Shown in pieces: positions 49,101 through 58,499 of a stretch of DNA of 64,000 nt. This DNA comes from Heliopora coerulea (taxonomy: Eukaryota; Cnidaria; Anthozoa; Scleralcyonacea; Helioporidae): the NCBI GenBank assembly GCA_030142905.1, contig JASJOG010000024.1, positions 2,372,001-2,436,000 of the forward strand, given 5' to 3'. The stretch's first letter is position 1, and the number at the start of each line of letters is the position of its first letter. The notes beneath the pieces are model-generated. The model was given only the letters and a program-made list of their open reading frames with translations. It ran no database searches and had not been told where the DNA came from. The translations under genes and the position numbers were made by a program.

Positions 49101-52100
49101 TGGAAGCAACTTAACAGACAATTTAGCTATTCAACAAATATACTTACACGATTTCGAGAATGGCTTGGAGGGAAAATTATGATTACAATTGTTGTTTTGT
49201 CCTCTGACGATTTTCAGGAAAATTTTAAATTGTATTTTTACTTATTTATGTTGCAGTCTGCTTTAAGGCTGACCAGCAGTGAGTCATTTGAACTAGATTC
49301 TGATGAATCCAGCGACAGTGAGGATTCTGACAGAGAACAACAGGTTTGTTGCTAACTTTTTAAGTTCTAAAACCTTTAACGTCAAGTCCAGAAGTCTCGT
49401 AAATGCTCTGCGCAACGAGTTAGTCGGTTGGCCAGACAAACGAATCGTGGCTTACAGGAAAGATTTCTTTCTACGCGCGTTAGATGTTCATGCGGTTTTA
49501 GAAAGTAATGGAATTTTGGCATGCAGGTGGTCCATGGAGGACATTTGCCCGGGAATCATACAGCTGGTCCATGGAGGACATTTGCCCGGGACTCATGCAG
49601 CTAGGCTTCCCAAGCGACTGATTGTATAGAGAATTATAGAGCGGGCTCACGAAGAATTCCCTAATCGATGTGATGATTAGCATTCTCACCTTGAATTTTT
49701 CTGTTTATACAGACATAAAATTACAAATCAGACTCATTGAATAGTACACGGACCTAGTTGAATAGCACACGGACCACGACCTTTATTCTATGTTTTTGTT
49801 CACTTTAAGTCTTTAAGTCTTTAAATCACTTTATTAGACCAATAAGGTAAAAATGGTAGGCACAACAGGTAACCCCAATTACTGTGACCACAGAATAATA
49901 AGACAAAAATACAATGATATGTTACAAAGTTTAAAAGCTTTAAAAATATAATTAAAATTAAAAACAACGATGTGACTTTTCATTTAAGAGGCGCAAACTG
50001 ATTTCCCATGTTCTCGGGTGGATCCAGCAGAAAATGTGACTGTTGCTGAGAAGATTTTGGCGCCAAAGGTGTGACCACCTAGGGGGGTTCCAGGGGCATG
50101 CTCTCCCGGAAAATTTTGAAATCCTAGAACCTTCGAAACGCTATTTCCCACGATTCTGAGGGAGTTTTCTCACAGAAAAATACTAACATCTTTGGAAACG
50201 AATGAGATACTATTAGTATTTTAGAATAGCTTACTTACCGTGATCTTGACTTACTTGTCATTCCCATACTTTCAGACTGTACTAACTGCAGTGTTGTAGG
50301 AGCTCTTCTTAACATAGTATTTCATGAAAGGCTTCTCATTATGGCAGTTGCCTCACAAAATAATTTAGCGACTCAAGATAGTGTAGCTAAATCATTGGGC
50401 AAGGCACTCCACATTTCCACCATATTTATTCCAGGAGATAAATTTATTAAGTTTGGGAGCACTATAAAGTTTGTATGACTTTTGTAAACCACCAGGTTAA
50501 AAGCCAGAAGTTTACCAAAAATTCATTCAAGATCACCATGATTGACCAGCAACACAGCAGACAGGAAGTAGAAATAGTTCAAAATAATCTTGGTCCAACA
50601 GCAACACAGCAGTCAGGAAGTAAATTTAGTTCAAAATAATCTTGGTCCAGCAGCAACACAGCAATCAGGAAGTAAATTTAGTTCAAAATAATCTTGGTCC
50701 AGCAGCAACACAGCAGTCATGAAGTAAATTTAGTTCAAAATAATCTTGGTCCAGCAGCAATACAGCAATCAGGAAATAATTTAGTTCAAAATAATCTTGG
50801 TTGTAAATTTAGTTCAAAATAAAACATACATGCCAATGAATCCTTTGAATTATCTGGACCAGCTGGATGATATGATTCAATTGGAAGGTTGACAACACTT
50901 GATAGTGAGAGCAAGCAAAGAAAAGAAGAAAACTGGTGGTTATGAGCATTGTTAACAGCTTCAACAAGGATGGCTGAATTTGGATCTTCTTTCCTAAAAC
51001 CATCAAGTGCTGCATCAGATAGGCACATTGCAAAAGCATTTTCTTTATTTTTCAATGTACCTTTGCTATGTTGCTGCTCAACCAAAGGATGAGAAGAGTA
51101 GTAAGAAGCATTTTGATATAGCTCAATGCTGGTGAGACAACGAAGATAAACAGTCAGAGTCTCATATCCAATAACTGCCAGAGAACAAGCATTGTAAAGG
51201 CAGTTTCCATCACTAGTAGTCCTAAAGCAGGTATTAGAAAATTAAAAAAAAAATAGTATCGTACATACTACCCCTCTTCCCTTGAAGCTTAATGGTTTTT
51301 GTTACATTTACATCTTACAGTGTTTTTCAGAGGTAAATAATTTACTGTATTCACAGAGATAACAAAAGCATTTTAGGCAAACGACTCAACCTTACGTTAT
51401 GGAAGCTAATTAAACAAGTCTGCCAAGTACTTTCTCTCAGTCTCAAGTTATTCTTCTACTAATATAAGAGTATCTGCTACTGTATGCTAGTTGATTTCAT
51501 GTTTGCTTGAGGTCCTTCAAGTTGATCAGTTGTCTTCAATGCATTTAGTAACTTACGACTAACTTACTTCGATCTTCAAACCGGAGTTAACCGAGAACCG
51601 AACGAAGCAAAACATAATAAAGAATACATTACATGCCATAAGATGGGGACTGGACGACAAATGGCTGATTAGCATTTCATCGTTCATATAATAATTTATT
51701 CATGAGTTTCTTAACTTGTTTCAAACATTATTGATAAAAACTTTAAATTATAATATTCATGAGCTATTAGCATACACACTTACCGTACTGGGTGGTGATT
51801 TGCGGAGCGCAATTTCTCACTTTTCAGAAACTGAAGCTTGGCAAACGGACACACTGATAGCGTTAAACGGACACAACCATCACCAACTTTCTTCCTCTCA
51901 AGAGCCACCATTTGCGCGCAGTGTTCCTTAAGTGAGGGTAACTTTTCATCCCTTTACTAAAATACTCAAACTACAGTAACTAAAATACAAACTAAAATAC
52001 AAAAGTTCTCCTTCGACAACCATTGCGGCTTCGGATGCTGATTTACCAAAGGTCTGGGTTCGTCTCCCATACCTTGGTAAACGCAGCAAAAGTTTATTTA

Positions 52101-55100
52101 AATCTTGCGTTTCTAAAATTCGGCGTTATCTACAGAATCCTATTAAATTCATTATCATTTACGACACTTAAAAAAAGTTTCTTATATTTGTTCCAACAAG
52201 GACAATGTTCTGGAGTTATCTCGTAGTAATGTCGTTTATGAAATCACTTGTCCAGGATTCATGAAAACGTATATTGGCAAAACCGATAGATGCATTTACA
52301 AATGTCTGACAGAACACTCTACCCAACTTAACACCAGTGCAATGGCACAACACCTTACTGAATGTGAACACGCACGATTTCTTGCCAATTTACAGAGTCA
52401 ATACGATCGACTTAATAACCTCCCTTTCTTTTCGAATTCATCTAACTCTATCAAAACTTTAATCATTAATAACTATAAAATTCTTTACTCGAGTAAATCT
52501 ACTAACACCAATAAACTCTTGTTGATTGAAGCTCTCTATATTAAAAAATTTAATAAGCCTGAAATCAACTCCGGACTGAAAGCTTCAAAAGAACTCACAC
52601 TTTTCAACTAAGCGGCCTCGCACTTTTATATACTGTGTATTTCCGACGTCCTACTTTATACGTTGTTCTCACTCCGACTCTTTTCTTTCCTTTTCTTTGT
52701 CTTTCATTCGTTTGTCAACTTAATGGCTTACGATTATTCTATCAGTTTGTCGACCTTTGGCATGTGATACCTGTCTCAGTCATCTTACGTCATCTTACAC
52801 ATCAGTATTGTCGGGTCAGTTGTTGTTAATGACTTTTGCATTGTAAATAGCTTCCTCTCGAGTTAATAAGTAATTAGCAATGCGTTCTGTCGTGTTAATA
52901 TCTCAGGTACAGGATTCCTAACTTCCGTTGTTCACACTGTGTATATAGACCTTCGCTTGTTTTGTTAATCATTCTGTCTGATGATGGCTTTGTAATAAAG
53001 TCGAAATATTACAGTCTCATATACTCGTCTTGTTTTGACTCATATCTTGAGTTTTCCAAGATGTCTATTTTTCGGAATAGGTTTTATTTTATACTTTTCA
53101 TCCCTTTGCTGAGGAGAAAAGCTGCCACGAAGTATATTGAGGAATTGTTGTAAAACACTTCGGGAACTAACCATTGCTAATCAAGCAGAACTCAACAGAA
53201 CTCACGACTGTACAAGACGACACGTTGCGAAAGGCTCCTCACGCGGAAAAATAATAATTTTATAATATATCACTAAGCTTCTGCTATATAAGATCATCGG
53301 GGAACTGAAGCATAAGCCTTACGCGACTGGTTTGCTTAATTTTTTAAAAATTAACGACTTCCACCGGTGCTCCCGGCATAAAAATCTGGTGCTTTGATTG
53401 GTTGGCACCCCTTCACCGGTGCTCGGATTGCTAAAATTAGCTCCAAATTGAGCCATTCATAGTTCCACCTGTGCTCCCGCCAGTTTGCGCTCAAGTTCGC
53501 GCCGACGCTTGGCGGATGCTACTAGGAGGCTAAAGGCCTCAATATAAGACTGCGCAGGTGACCACAGAGGATTGCGGGCGTATGGAATATTGCATAAATT
53601 AATTGCGAAAAACTGACCAGTGCTTGAGCAACGGTTGCACCCCTCTGAATCCGCCCCTGGTCAGACATCCTTAAAACTGGTAGATTTTAACGATATGAGA
53701 ACTACACCACCGACTCGGTTATCATTTCTATCTCGTCTGAATAAAGTATAATTATAAGGAAGGATCTCGGAGTCGGATACCATATTGTTAAGCCACGTCT
53801 CAGTCACACATAATATATCCAATTCCTTACGGTACACAAAATCTTGGAAGGCGGTCAAATTTGATATTACATCGCCTGAGTAATGTTTATGAAAACTTTT
53901 GAGACTGCGGGCATTTACTAAGGGACTTGAAAACGACTTTCTGTGTCCATTTACGGCAAAACTTGGTTTGTAGTTTGAGCGTCTAAACTGATTGACGGCG
54001 GAACTTGGTCTGTAGTTTGAGCGTCTAGATTGATTTAACAACATGGATGGACCAGGATTTAAGTTCACGTCCCAGGCGATATAAAACTTTAAAAAAATGA
54101 CCGAAGTATTATAATAAGTTGAATTCCCCACGCCATAGGACATACGACGTTTCAAGTACTTTGTGCTGTATCTAGTACCAAGATGTCGGTAGCGAGTTAT
54201 CGACAACGTGGTTGCGGTTTGCTGTAAGGCCTTTCCATTTATCTGTGAGTTGCAAACTCTTAGATCTACGCAGCAGTTAAACTTACTAGTAACAAAAAAA
54301 TTGGATTCAAATCGAAAAAAAAACTAAAATCAAAAACAATGTAAGGCACTGCAAGGGTACAGATATTGAAGAACCATGATAAGCATGACCACCCGCTATC
54401 TTTCATCTCAGTTAACCCTCTTGTTTTAACCCCACACAGTGTTTCATGCAAAATCACCGTACACAACTCATTACATATTTTAACAATCAAGCAATCAGCC
54501 AATACACACGATAGGGGTCAGTCCCTCAACCGACCCGTTTAAATACTAATTGCCGCCAAACAAAAGATTTGAGCGCGGTGAGGCTCTTTTATACGAAATT
54601 CGTAGCTTCATTATCATTCTTTCTTGGCTTCTAATCCAAGTTTGCTGGGTTGCCAGACCATGCTTCGATTTAGTATGGTCTCGTACTTGTCTCCTGCTTT
54701 AGTGTGTTTGGGATGATTGTATCAGTCTTTAATTTTATCACTTAAGTGTTTGCACGCATGTATTTGTCGTATTTTTGATAGGTTCAATAACACTATTTTT
54801 GTGTTTTTAGAGTAAAAGTATTGAAGGAGATGTGGTAAAACAAGGATTCTTAGTAAAAAAGGTTAATTAATGAATTATATGTTTATATAAATTAACAATT
54901 CGAAAATGAGCGCGATGATTGGCTAAAAACCTTGTTATCAAAACTCGATATAATTATGGAAAAGTTCACGCTAATGGTGATAAATGGTAAAGACACTTGT
55001 CCTTTGATATGGTGTTTCAACTGTCATTTCTTGTCCTCCCGAACATCGATCCACTTGCGTCTCCATACTTTGGTGGAAACATGGAAACATAATTTAAAAA

Positions 55101-58015
55101 AATGGAGTGAAATTTTAATTAGTAGAACTGATTTAACAGTACTGTTCAACGTCAGGTAATTTTTGTTAGTCCTTCACAAAGTTTTGAATAATTTAATCAA
55201 GAATAATGTGCCGCCTTAGATGTGATACTGGCAAAAGTCCATATTCCAAGTTTCGTAGTTGCTCCAAAGTGCAAACTATTACTACCGGTAATTCAGTAGG
55301 TCTGAGAATGCACTATTTCAATGGATTATATCGTCTGACTTATATTCATTGACATTTATCCATATTTGATATGATGGTATACAGGGACATGTGCGCCACA
55401 ATTGGAAAACAAGAAAGTTTGTTCTCTGCGAACATCCGTCGAAGCTGTTTTACTGCAAACCAACGAAGGTGCGAAACGACAATAATTTAATTACCTAATT
55501 TCTGCCTCAGGTGACTTAATCCTGTTCTATTTTAAGTTAGTTGCTTATTTCCGGAGTATATCTGCGAATCTTAAATTCCGGTGGTCTGTTTTGGAAATAC
55601 ATGCCCGTCGACCCCATGTAATACCACTTGTTTTTTTGGGTTTTTTCCAGGCAGATAGTCCGATAGGATGCATCAAGTTAAGTGGAGCGTCGGTTGAGAA
55701 AGTGACTGGTGAATCTGTTGATGGTTGGTTCGTTTTTCTATTTATTTAGTCATAAGAAAAATTTTTTGCCTCTCTCCACATTCCTACTTTCCTTCCACGA
55801 TTTTGTAACATGTTAACCACGCTTATTAAGTATGTGAGGTCGAAATCGACTTCAGAAGACCTAAAATCATATTACGTGATCTAGAAACATCCAGTTTCTC
55901 TGATAAGGACAATAACGTGCAAGAAAATATCCTCAATTTGAACAATTTTTACAGTTTTAAGGAATAATGTAATAAAATATCAATATCAAGAAATTTTCGA
56001 GAATTTGATGTTAATTTGGGTTTTAGATTTGGTCGTGAAGTATCCCTTTTCTGAGTATTTATTAAAGTTAAAGTAATCTTTTTTTAATAATGTGTCAAAG
56101 TGCATTTGCGTTCACAATCATGCCCACCAAGCACTGCAATTTAATGTATACTTAGCATAGTGGGTCTTAATTAGCTGTTAATGTTAAGAGAGAGGAGCGA
56201 GTTAATATTTGGATGTTAGATTGGAAAGACAATCAACCTTTTTTATTAAAATTTTTGTTGTTTGGAGTTGTGACTCTAAAGTTATTCTCTTTAAGCATAT
56301 GTGAGAATTAAGTTAGTTTGTTTTGTAATTTTGAATTTGGTTCCTAGTCCGACTCGTTCGCAATTCTTTAATTCTCTTGTGTTAAGGTGGCTCGGTACAA
56401 TTTCTTTAAAAGTGGAAGTATGCAAGTTAGAACTTAAAAACTGGTGAACAAATACCTTTGATGAAAACATATTATATTATAAATATTTTTGTACAGGTGT
56501 ATTATGAATAATAAGAATAATATACTATGCAAACAATAATATAATAAAAGAAGTACATTCTAAAATTAATAAAATTACCAAGAAAAGTGATTCATACGTT
56601 GTTATGGCAACAATGACGTATGAAAAGGGCTAATTATTAATTATCGTGTTTTAACTCACAAAAGAACACGGTGACCCCTAATTCTTTTTTCGTTAATATT
56701 GTTCTAAATGTACGGACAATCATTGAGCAGGTTTTAAAAATTCTGTAATACCATTTTTTACGGAAAAAATCTTAATTTTTGGCTTGGAAAAAAACAGGCA
56801 TTACCGAATTTCTTTCAAAATCGGCATATTGGTTCCCCGTGGGTCAAGAAAAATTTTAATGAAGGAAAAGTGTGGCTTACCGTGCTGTTTTACGAGGTAC
56901 TAAATAAGGTTGAATGGTACTTGGAAGCTATTTCCAAACGTTGCAGTTACTGCAGCAAATGATTGAGCACTTTTCTAAGTAATACTGTTTAATGCCAAAA
57001 TGTTTGTATACCTTTCACGTTATGGTTCATTCTTATCAGGAAATATTTACTCAAATTTTATGTACTCTTCAAATTTTCAAGAAACTGTATTGAGCCACCT
57101 CAATTACTTTGTTCATAATTCCCAGTTTGTTACACACACCACGCAATGTGGGACTCTATCAAGTTAAAATCAGGACAAAGTAGTGCTGCATCAAGTAATA
57201 CCAAGTACAGAGGAAAGCCGCTTGACACATTTCAGACCTTCTCAATTTCGATGTTAAGGGCCTTTCTGATTTCTTGTACTCACGTTCAACTATAAACTAA
57301 AATAAAAGGATATTAAAGTAAAATTAGCTCTTTCGTTCTCCACAAGAGAAATTTTGGCCCAATTTTCTAACTCAAAGAAGAATTAACATCGAACCTGAAT
57401 TTAGACGAATTGAGCAATGGCCGGCGCTTTTTGTATTTTTATTTTCACATCAACTTACTTTGCATTTAACTGCCAGTACACCAGGTTGTGGTCATACTGA
57501 GGCTACGGTTGTGGAGTGGAACAGTTGTCGTGTGACCAAGAAACACGAAGTCAGTTTGAAATTTGTTCTGAATAACCTCCAAGTGTTGTCCAGTTTGACT
57601 CTAACAAGAATTGCAGGTTTTCTCCAGATACTCCGATTTTCTCCTGTAGTAACACTGGACCCATAAAGGTGACCCTTACTGGATCTCTAGGGAGAACAGC
57701 TGAGGTAGCTGATAGGGTTATCCAGTATAAATAAAGACACTTTACCTTTACTGTTAGTCAGATGTCATTAGTATTTTCCGTACAAATAAAATATCGCTAC
57801 AGATTTGCATTAACAGGGTTCAAAAATATTTTCGTTTTCCGCATTGTTTTGTTTTCTTTTGTTGTTTTTTTACAGGGGAGAAGAAACCTAAACAATTTTA
57901 CGGGTACAGGTTCAAAATAAGTACATCCAAAGGATCAGAGTTTGTCTTGCAAGCTGGCACCAAAGAGGAACTGGAAGAATGGGTTTCCAAGTTAAAGAGT
58001 GTATGCGAACAGTGA
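34118..58015 (+). CDS. PLEK: Pleckstrin (PH-DEP-PH), complete, 12 coding exons
   Basis: Phosphoinositide-binding adaptor of the pleckstrin family, expected at the cytoplasmic face of the plasma membrane. Exons: 34118-34159, 36553-36630, 38642-38719, 38893-39018, 40558-40649, 42122-42216, 46574-46767, 49257-49343, 54811-54861, 55385-55468, 55651-55723, 57876-58015. They join in phase to 379 residues plus TGA; human pleckstrin has 350. Order: PH1 (residues ~6-105; GFLVKK, NWKTRWFVL), linker, DEP (~145-235; VIDWLLSW, GNSLLKQGHLQPVG), an acidic Ser/Asp/Glu linker, then PH2 (~270-378; GFLVKK, NWKTRKFVL, ending EEWVSKLKSVCEQ). The PH1-DEP linker is acidic and lacks the basic Ser/Thr cluster phosphorylated by PKC in mammals. 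The introns hold LINE, PLE and foldback insertions. No frame break was seen. It could be PLEK or PLEK2; both share this architecture. Confidence 0.94.
34160..36552. other. PLEK intron 1
   Basis: No gene or known element seen. A short perfect hairpin (aaagagggctttc / gaaagccctcttt) lies near 35912-35945. Confidence 0.5.
36553..36630 (+). CDS. PLEK: PLEK exon 2
   Basis: 78 nt, phase 0. It encodes GYVRHNWKTRWFVLFDDALC then YYKKKE, beta strands 2-3 of PH1 with its invariant Trp-Lys segment. Acceptor tttag, donor gtcagg. Confidence 0.93.
36785..37366. mobile_element. hAT-like MITE with 8-bp TSD
   Basis: The termini cagtcacatagccagga and tcctggctatgctactg are complementary over 17 bp with two mismatches. 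Flanks actcagct (36777-36784) and acccagct (37367-37374) differ by one base, as an aged 8-bp hAT duplication would. In PLEK intron 2. Confidence 0.7.
37830..37900. repeat. (ATG)n-like microsatellite
   Basis: Interrupted gataatgatgatgatg repeats. Confidence 0.85.
38642..38719 (+). CDS. PLEK: PLEK exon 3
   Basis: 78 nt, phase 0. It encodes DTVCVGEVPLHGCSLVSPCP then DYTKKS, matching the IPLKGSTLTSPC stretch of mammalian PH1. Acceptor tttaag, donor gtaagt. Confidence 0.9.
38893..39018 (+). CDS. PLEK: PLEK exon 4
   Basis: 126 nt, phase 0. It encodes the end of PH1: GVFRLITNGGREYLLQAASE, then the C-terminal helix with the invariant Trp (LELWSATIAGAI). Donor gtaata. Confidence 0.93.
40558..40649 (+). 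CDS. PLEK: PLEK exon 5 (PH1-DEP linker)
   Basis: 92 nt, phase 0 to 2. It encodes an acidic linker, SVKESNNSEDIEQNLQEKSE then LSVKLPLPSF. The phase and the LPxxxF sequence joining to exon 6 support it. Acceptor gtag, donor gtaagc. Confidence 0.82.
41231..41608. repeat. MITE, 378 bp
   Basis: Imperfect ~35-bp terminal inverted repeats (cttaagggctgatcacatgg / catgtaatcaaccccttaaag, then tttcaaccc / gggatgaaa). The interior repeats cggg-ctgaaat blocks on both strands. In PLEK intron 5. Confidence 0.7.
42122..42216 (+). CDS. PLEK: PLEK exon 6 (start of DEP)
   Basis: 95 nt. It encodes ELVEAMQDKDAGISLGTHQV then QDNKFYKLCFS, the first helix and strand of the DEP domain. Donor gtatgt. The LINE insertion begins within about 50 bp downstream in the following intron. 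Confidence 0.88.
42255..42854 (+). pseudogene. LINE N-terminal PHD-finger region
   Basis: 199 codons. A Cys4-His-Cys3-like pattern (CSNW, ECSKPV, LCVDCSRWFHAKCAG, then WSC) is typical of PHD fingers found at the start of cnidarian LINE proteins. The frame then enters the endonuclease start (PLIIHLNINGL) and meets a stop. Confidence 0.7.
43467..45701 (+). pseudogene. LINE endonuclease end, reverse transcriptase and C-terminus
   Basis: Frames at 43467-44063, 44017-44328, 44332-44604, 44798-45022, 45082-45288 and 45378-45701 read in series as one broken protein. RT blocks are visible: SIGWDTISPRLF, VFKKDDRSDKNNYRPI, SADMT then AFDSLYPNLL after a stop, and YADDHQIY. The catalytic Asp pair is kept but the frame is dead. 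Confidence 0.8.
46574..46767 (+). CDS. PLEK: PLEK exon 7 (DEP core)
   Basis: 194 nt. It encodes NQVIDWLLSW, GMQVGNSLLKQGHLQPVG and DADKALYRF, the DEP recognition helix and terminal strands. It ends in phase 0 at a gtaagt donor. Confidence 0.93.
47864..48312. mobile_element. Dimeric tRNA-promoter foldback element
   Basis: Two units of the 27750 family joined head to head. The first (47864-48028) has its tRNA-like part on the minus strand at 47901-47971; the second has it on the plus strand at 48161-48232. Three copies of the terminal repeat (cttttcatgataatctgac or its complement) lie at 47868, 48005 and 48255. A 13-bp direct repeat, attagaattaaga, flanks the whole (47851-47863 and 48313-48325), although its right copy may partly belong to the element. 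Confidence 0.65.
48818..48870 (+). repeat. Short interstitial telomere-like repeat
   Basis: The motifs gggttaaggttagggc and ggggttagggttaggg lie within about 50 bp, with about four TTAGGG-like units. TTAGGG is the cnidarian and vertebrate telomere repeat. Confidence 0.6.
49257..49343 (+). CDS. PLEK: PLEK exon 8 (acidic linker)
   Basis: 87 nt, phase 0. It encodes SALRLTSSESFELDSDESSD then SEDSDREQQ, a Ser/Asp/Glu-rich linker between DEP and PH2 with casein-kinase-2-like sites. Acceptor ttgcag, donor gtttgt. Confidence 0.85.
49528..49599 (+). repeat. Tandem duplication, ~36-bp unit
   Basis: Two copies of ggtccatggaggacatttgc followed by ccgggaatcat or ccgggactcat. Confidence 0.85.
50060..50180 (-). 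repeat. Dispersed repeat, copy 2
   Basis: Complement of the 33395 repeat: cctaggggggttccaggggc, atgctctcccggaaaatttt. Diverged by roughly a fifth on inspection. Confidence 0.6.
50548..50820. repeat. 52-bp tandem repeat, about 5 copies
   Basis: The unit contains caacacagcag, then tcaggaagtaaattta and gttcaaaataatcttggtcc. The motif aacaca recurs at 50551, 50603, 50655 and 50707, with a variant at 50759: a constant 52-bp period. Copies differ by a few bases and the last is shortened. Confidence 0.9.
50820..51222 (-). pseudogene. OTU/vertnin-like domain fragment
   Basis: Open minus-strand frame beginning after a tttag acceptor-like site: TTSDGNCLYNACSLAVIGYE, then LRCLTSIELYQNASYYSSHP, CLSDAALDGFRKEDPNSAIL and NLPIESYHPAG. 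DGNCLYNA resembles the OTU protease Asp-Gly-x-Cys motif, and the whole resembles the vertnin-type fold found in many cnidarian repeat proteins. The expected catalytic His cannot be placed with certainty. It ends in the 52-bp tandem array. Probably a transposon-derived exon or pseudogene. Confidence 0.55.
52035..52611 (+). pseudogene. PLE RT tail + GIY-YIG endonuclease fragment
   Basis: An RT tail (WVRLPYLGKRSKSLFKSC, NPIKFIIIYDT), a frame break at a run of A residues near 52165, then NVVYEITCPGFMKTYIGKTD and RCIYKCLTEHS. It ends at a stop at 52611. GIY-YIG family residues Y-I-G and Arg are present. It is on the plus strand of PLEK intron 8 and is followed by the hammerhead-like motif at 52973. 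Confidence 0.72.
52973..53015 (+). ncRNA. Hammerhead-like ribozyme downstream of the 52-kb PLE
   Basis: CTGATGA, a six-base-pair stem II (ggcttt-gtaat-aaagtc, one G-U pair), then GAAA. Stem III would be only the self-complementary AUAU, followed by UU and ACAG, which pairs with CUGU before the core. The core is intact, but stem III could form stably only between two RNA copies. Confidence 0.62.
53661..54206 (-). pseudogene. LINE 5' fragment: AP endonuclease N-terminus
   Basis: 181-codon frame containing WDVNLNPGP, LVNARSLKS and LDILCVTETWLNNMVSDSEI then RRDRNDNRVGGVVLIS, the first half of an apurinic-type endonuclease of a non-LTR retrotransposon. No RT follows; the frame ends at 53661 in unrelated sequence. 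It lies in PLEK intron 8, antisense. Confidence 0.75.
54811..54861 (+). CDS. PLEK: PLEK exon 9 (start of PH2)
   Basis: 51 nt, phase 0. It encodes SKSIEGDVVKQGFLVKK, the first strand of PH2, nearly identical to exon 1 of PH1. Acceptor tttag, donor gttaat. Confidence 0.92.
55385..55468 (+). CDS. PLEK: PLEK exon 10
   Basis: 84 nt, phase 0. It encodes GHVRHNWKTRKFVLCEHPSK then LFYCKPTK, strands 2-3 of PH2. Its boundaries match those of exon 2 in PH1, which fits an ancient PH domain duplication. Confidence 0.94.
55651..55723 (+). CDS. PLEK: PLEK exon 11
   Basis: 73 nt, phase 0 to 1. It encodes ADSPIGCIKLSGASVEKVTG then ESVD, matching the LGAIHLRGCVVTSVE segment of mammalian PH2. Acceptor ttccag, donor gttggt. 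Confidence 0.92.
55724..57875. other. PLEK intron 11
   Basis: AT-rich, with short accidental frames only. No element recognised. Confidence 0.5.
57876..58015 (+). CDS. PLEK: PLEK exon 12 (stop codon)
   Basis: 140 nt including the TGA at 58013-58015. It encodes the end of PH2: GYRFKISTSKGSEFVLQAG, then the helix with its invariant Trp, EELEEWVSKLKSVCEQ. Acceptor ttacag. Confidence 0.95.
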
Positions 58016-58264
58016 AAATTGTTGACCAAGAATTAATATATCCACAAAATTGTTGATTGCGTGAATATAGTATGAAACCTATTGTTATGAAGAGAACAGT
58101 GTTGCCAGAATGAATTAAGTTTTCAGTTTCTTTACGTCAAGATATTCATCTGTTTATTTCCTTGGACGACTTCGAAAAATTCACTTGTTAAATACCCCTT
58201 TTTTCATAAATACCAACATGATCTTTTTCTGCACTTGATGTCAGAACTATTTTTCTGAATTCTC

Positions 58265-58270
58265 AATAAA
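58265..58270 (+). terminator. PLEK polyadenylation signal AATAAA
   Basis: First AATAAA after the PLEK stop, 250 bp downstream and just before the tRNA-half palindrome. Inferred from position; another AATAAA near 58940 is an alternative. Confidence 0.5.
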
Positions 58271-58288
58271 TTCAAAAGAATATCTTTA

Positions 58289-58479
58289 AGATAGATGAAC
58301 AATCTTCAAGCTCGATACTCAGAAATTGATTTCTGAGCCCCAGACGGGGATCGAACCCGCAACCTTCTGATGACCGGTTAGACGCTCTAACCGGTCATCA
58401 GAAGGTTGCGGGTTCGATCCCCGTCTGGGGCTCAGAAATCAATTTCTGAGTATCGAGCTTGAAGATCGTTCATCTATCT
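58289..58479. repeat. 189-bp palindrome built from a tRNA 3' half
   Basis: Near-perfect inverted repeat centred at 58384 with a 7-base loop (gacgctc). Each arm holds a tRNA 3'-half-like block, ggttgcgggttcgatccccg (box B ggttcgatccc), followed by ctcagaaatcaatttctga, itself self-complementary. The 5' half of the tRNA and box A are missing from each arm. It begins just after the PLEK poly(A) signal. Confidence 0.85.
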
Positions 58480-58499
58480 CAATATATCCAAGCTCTCAT

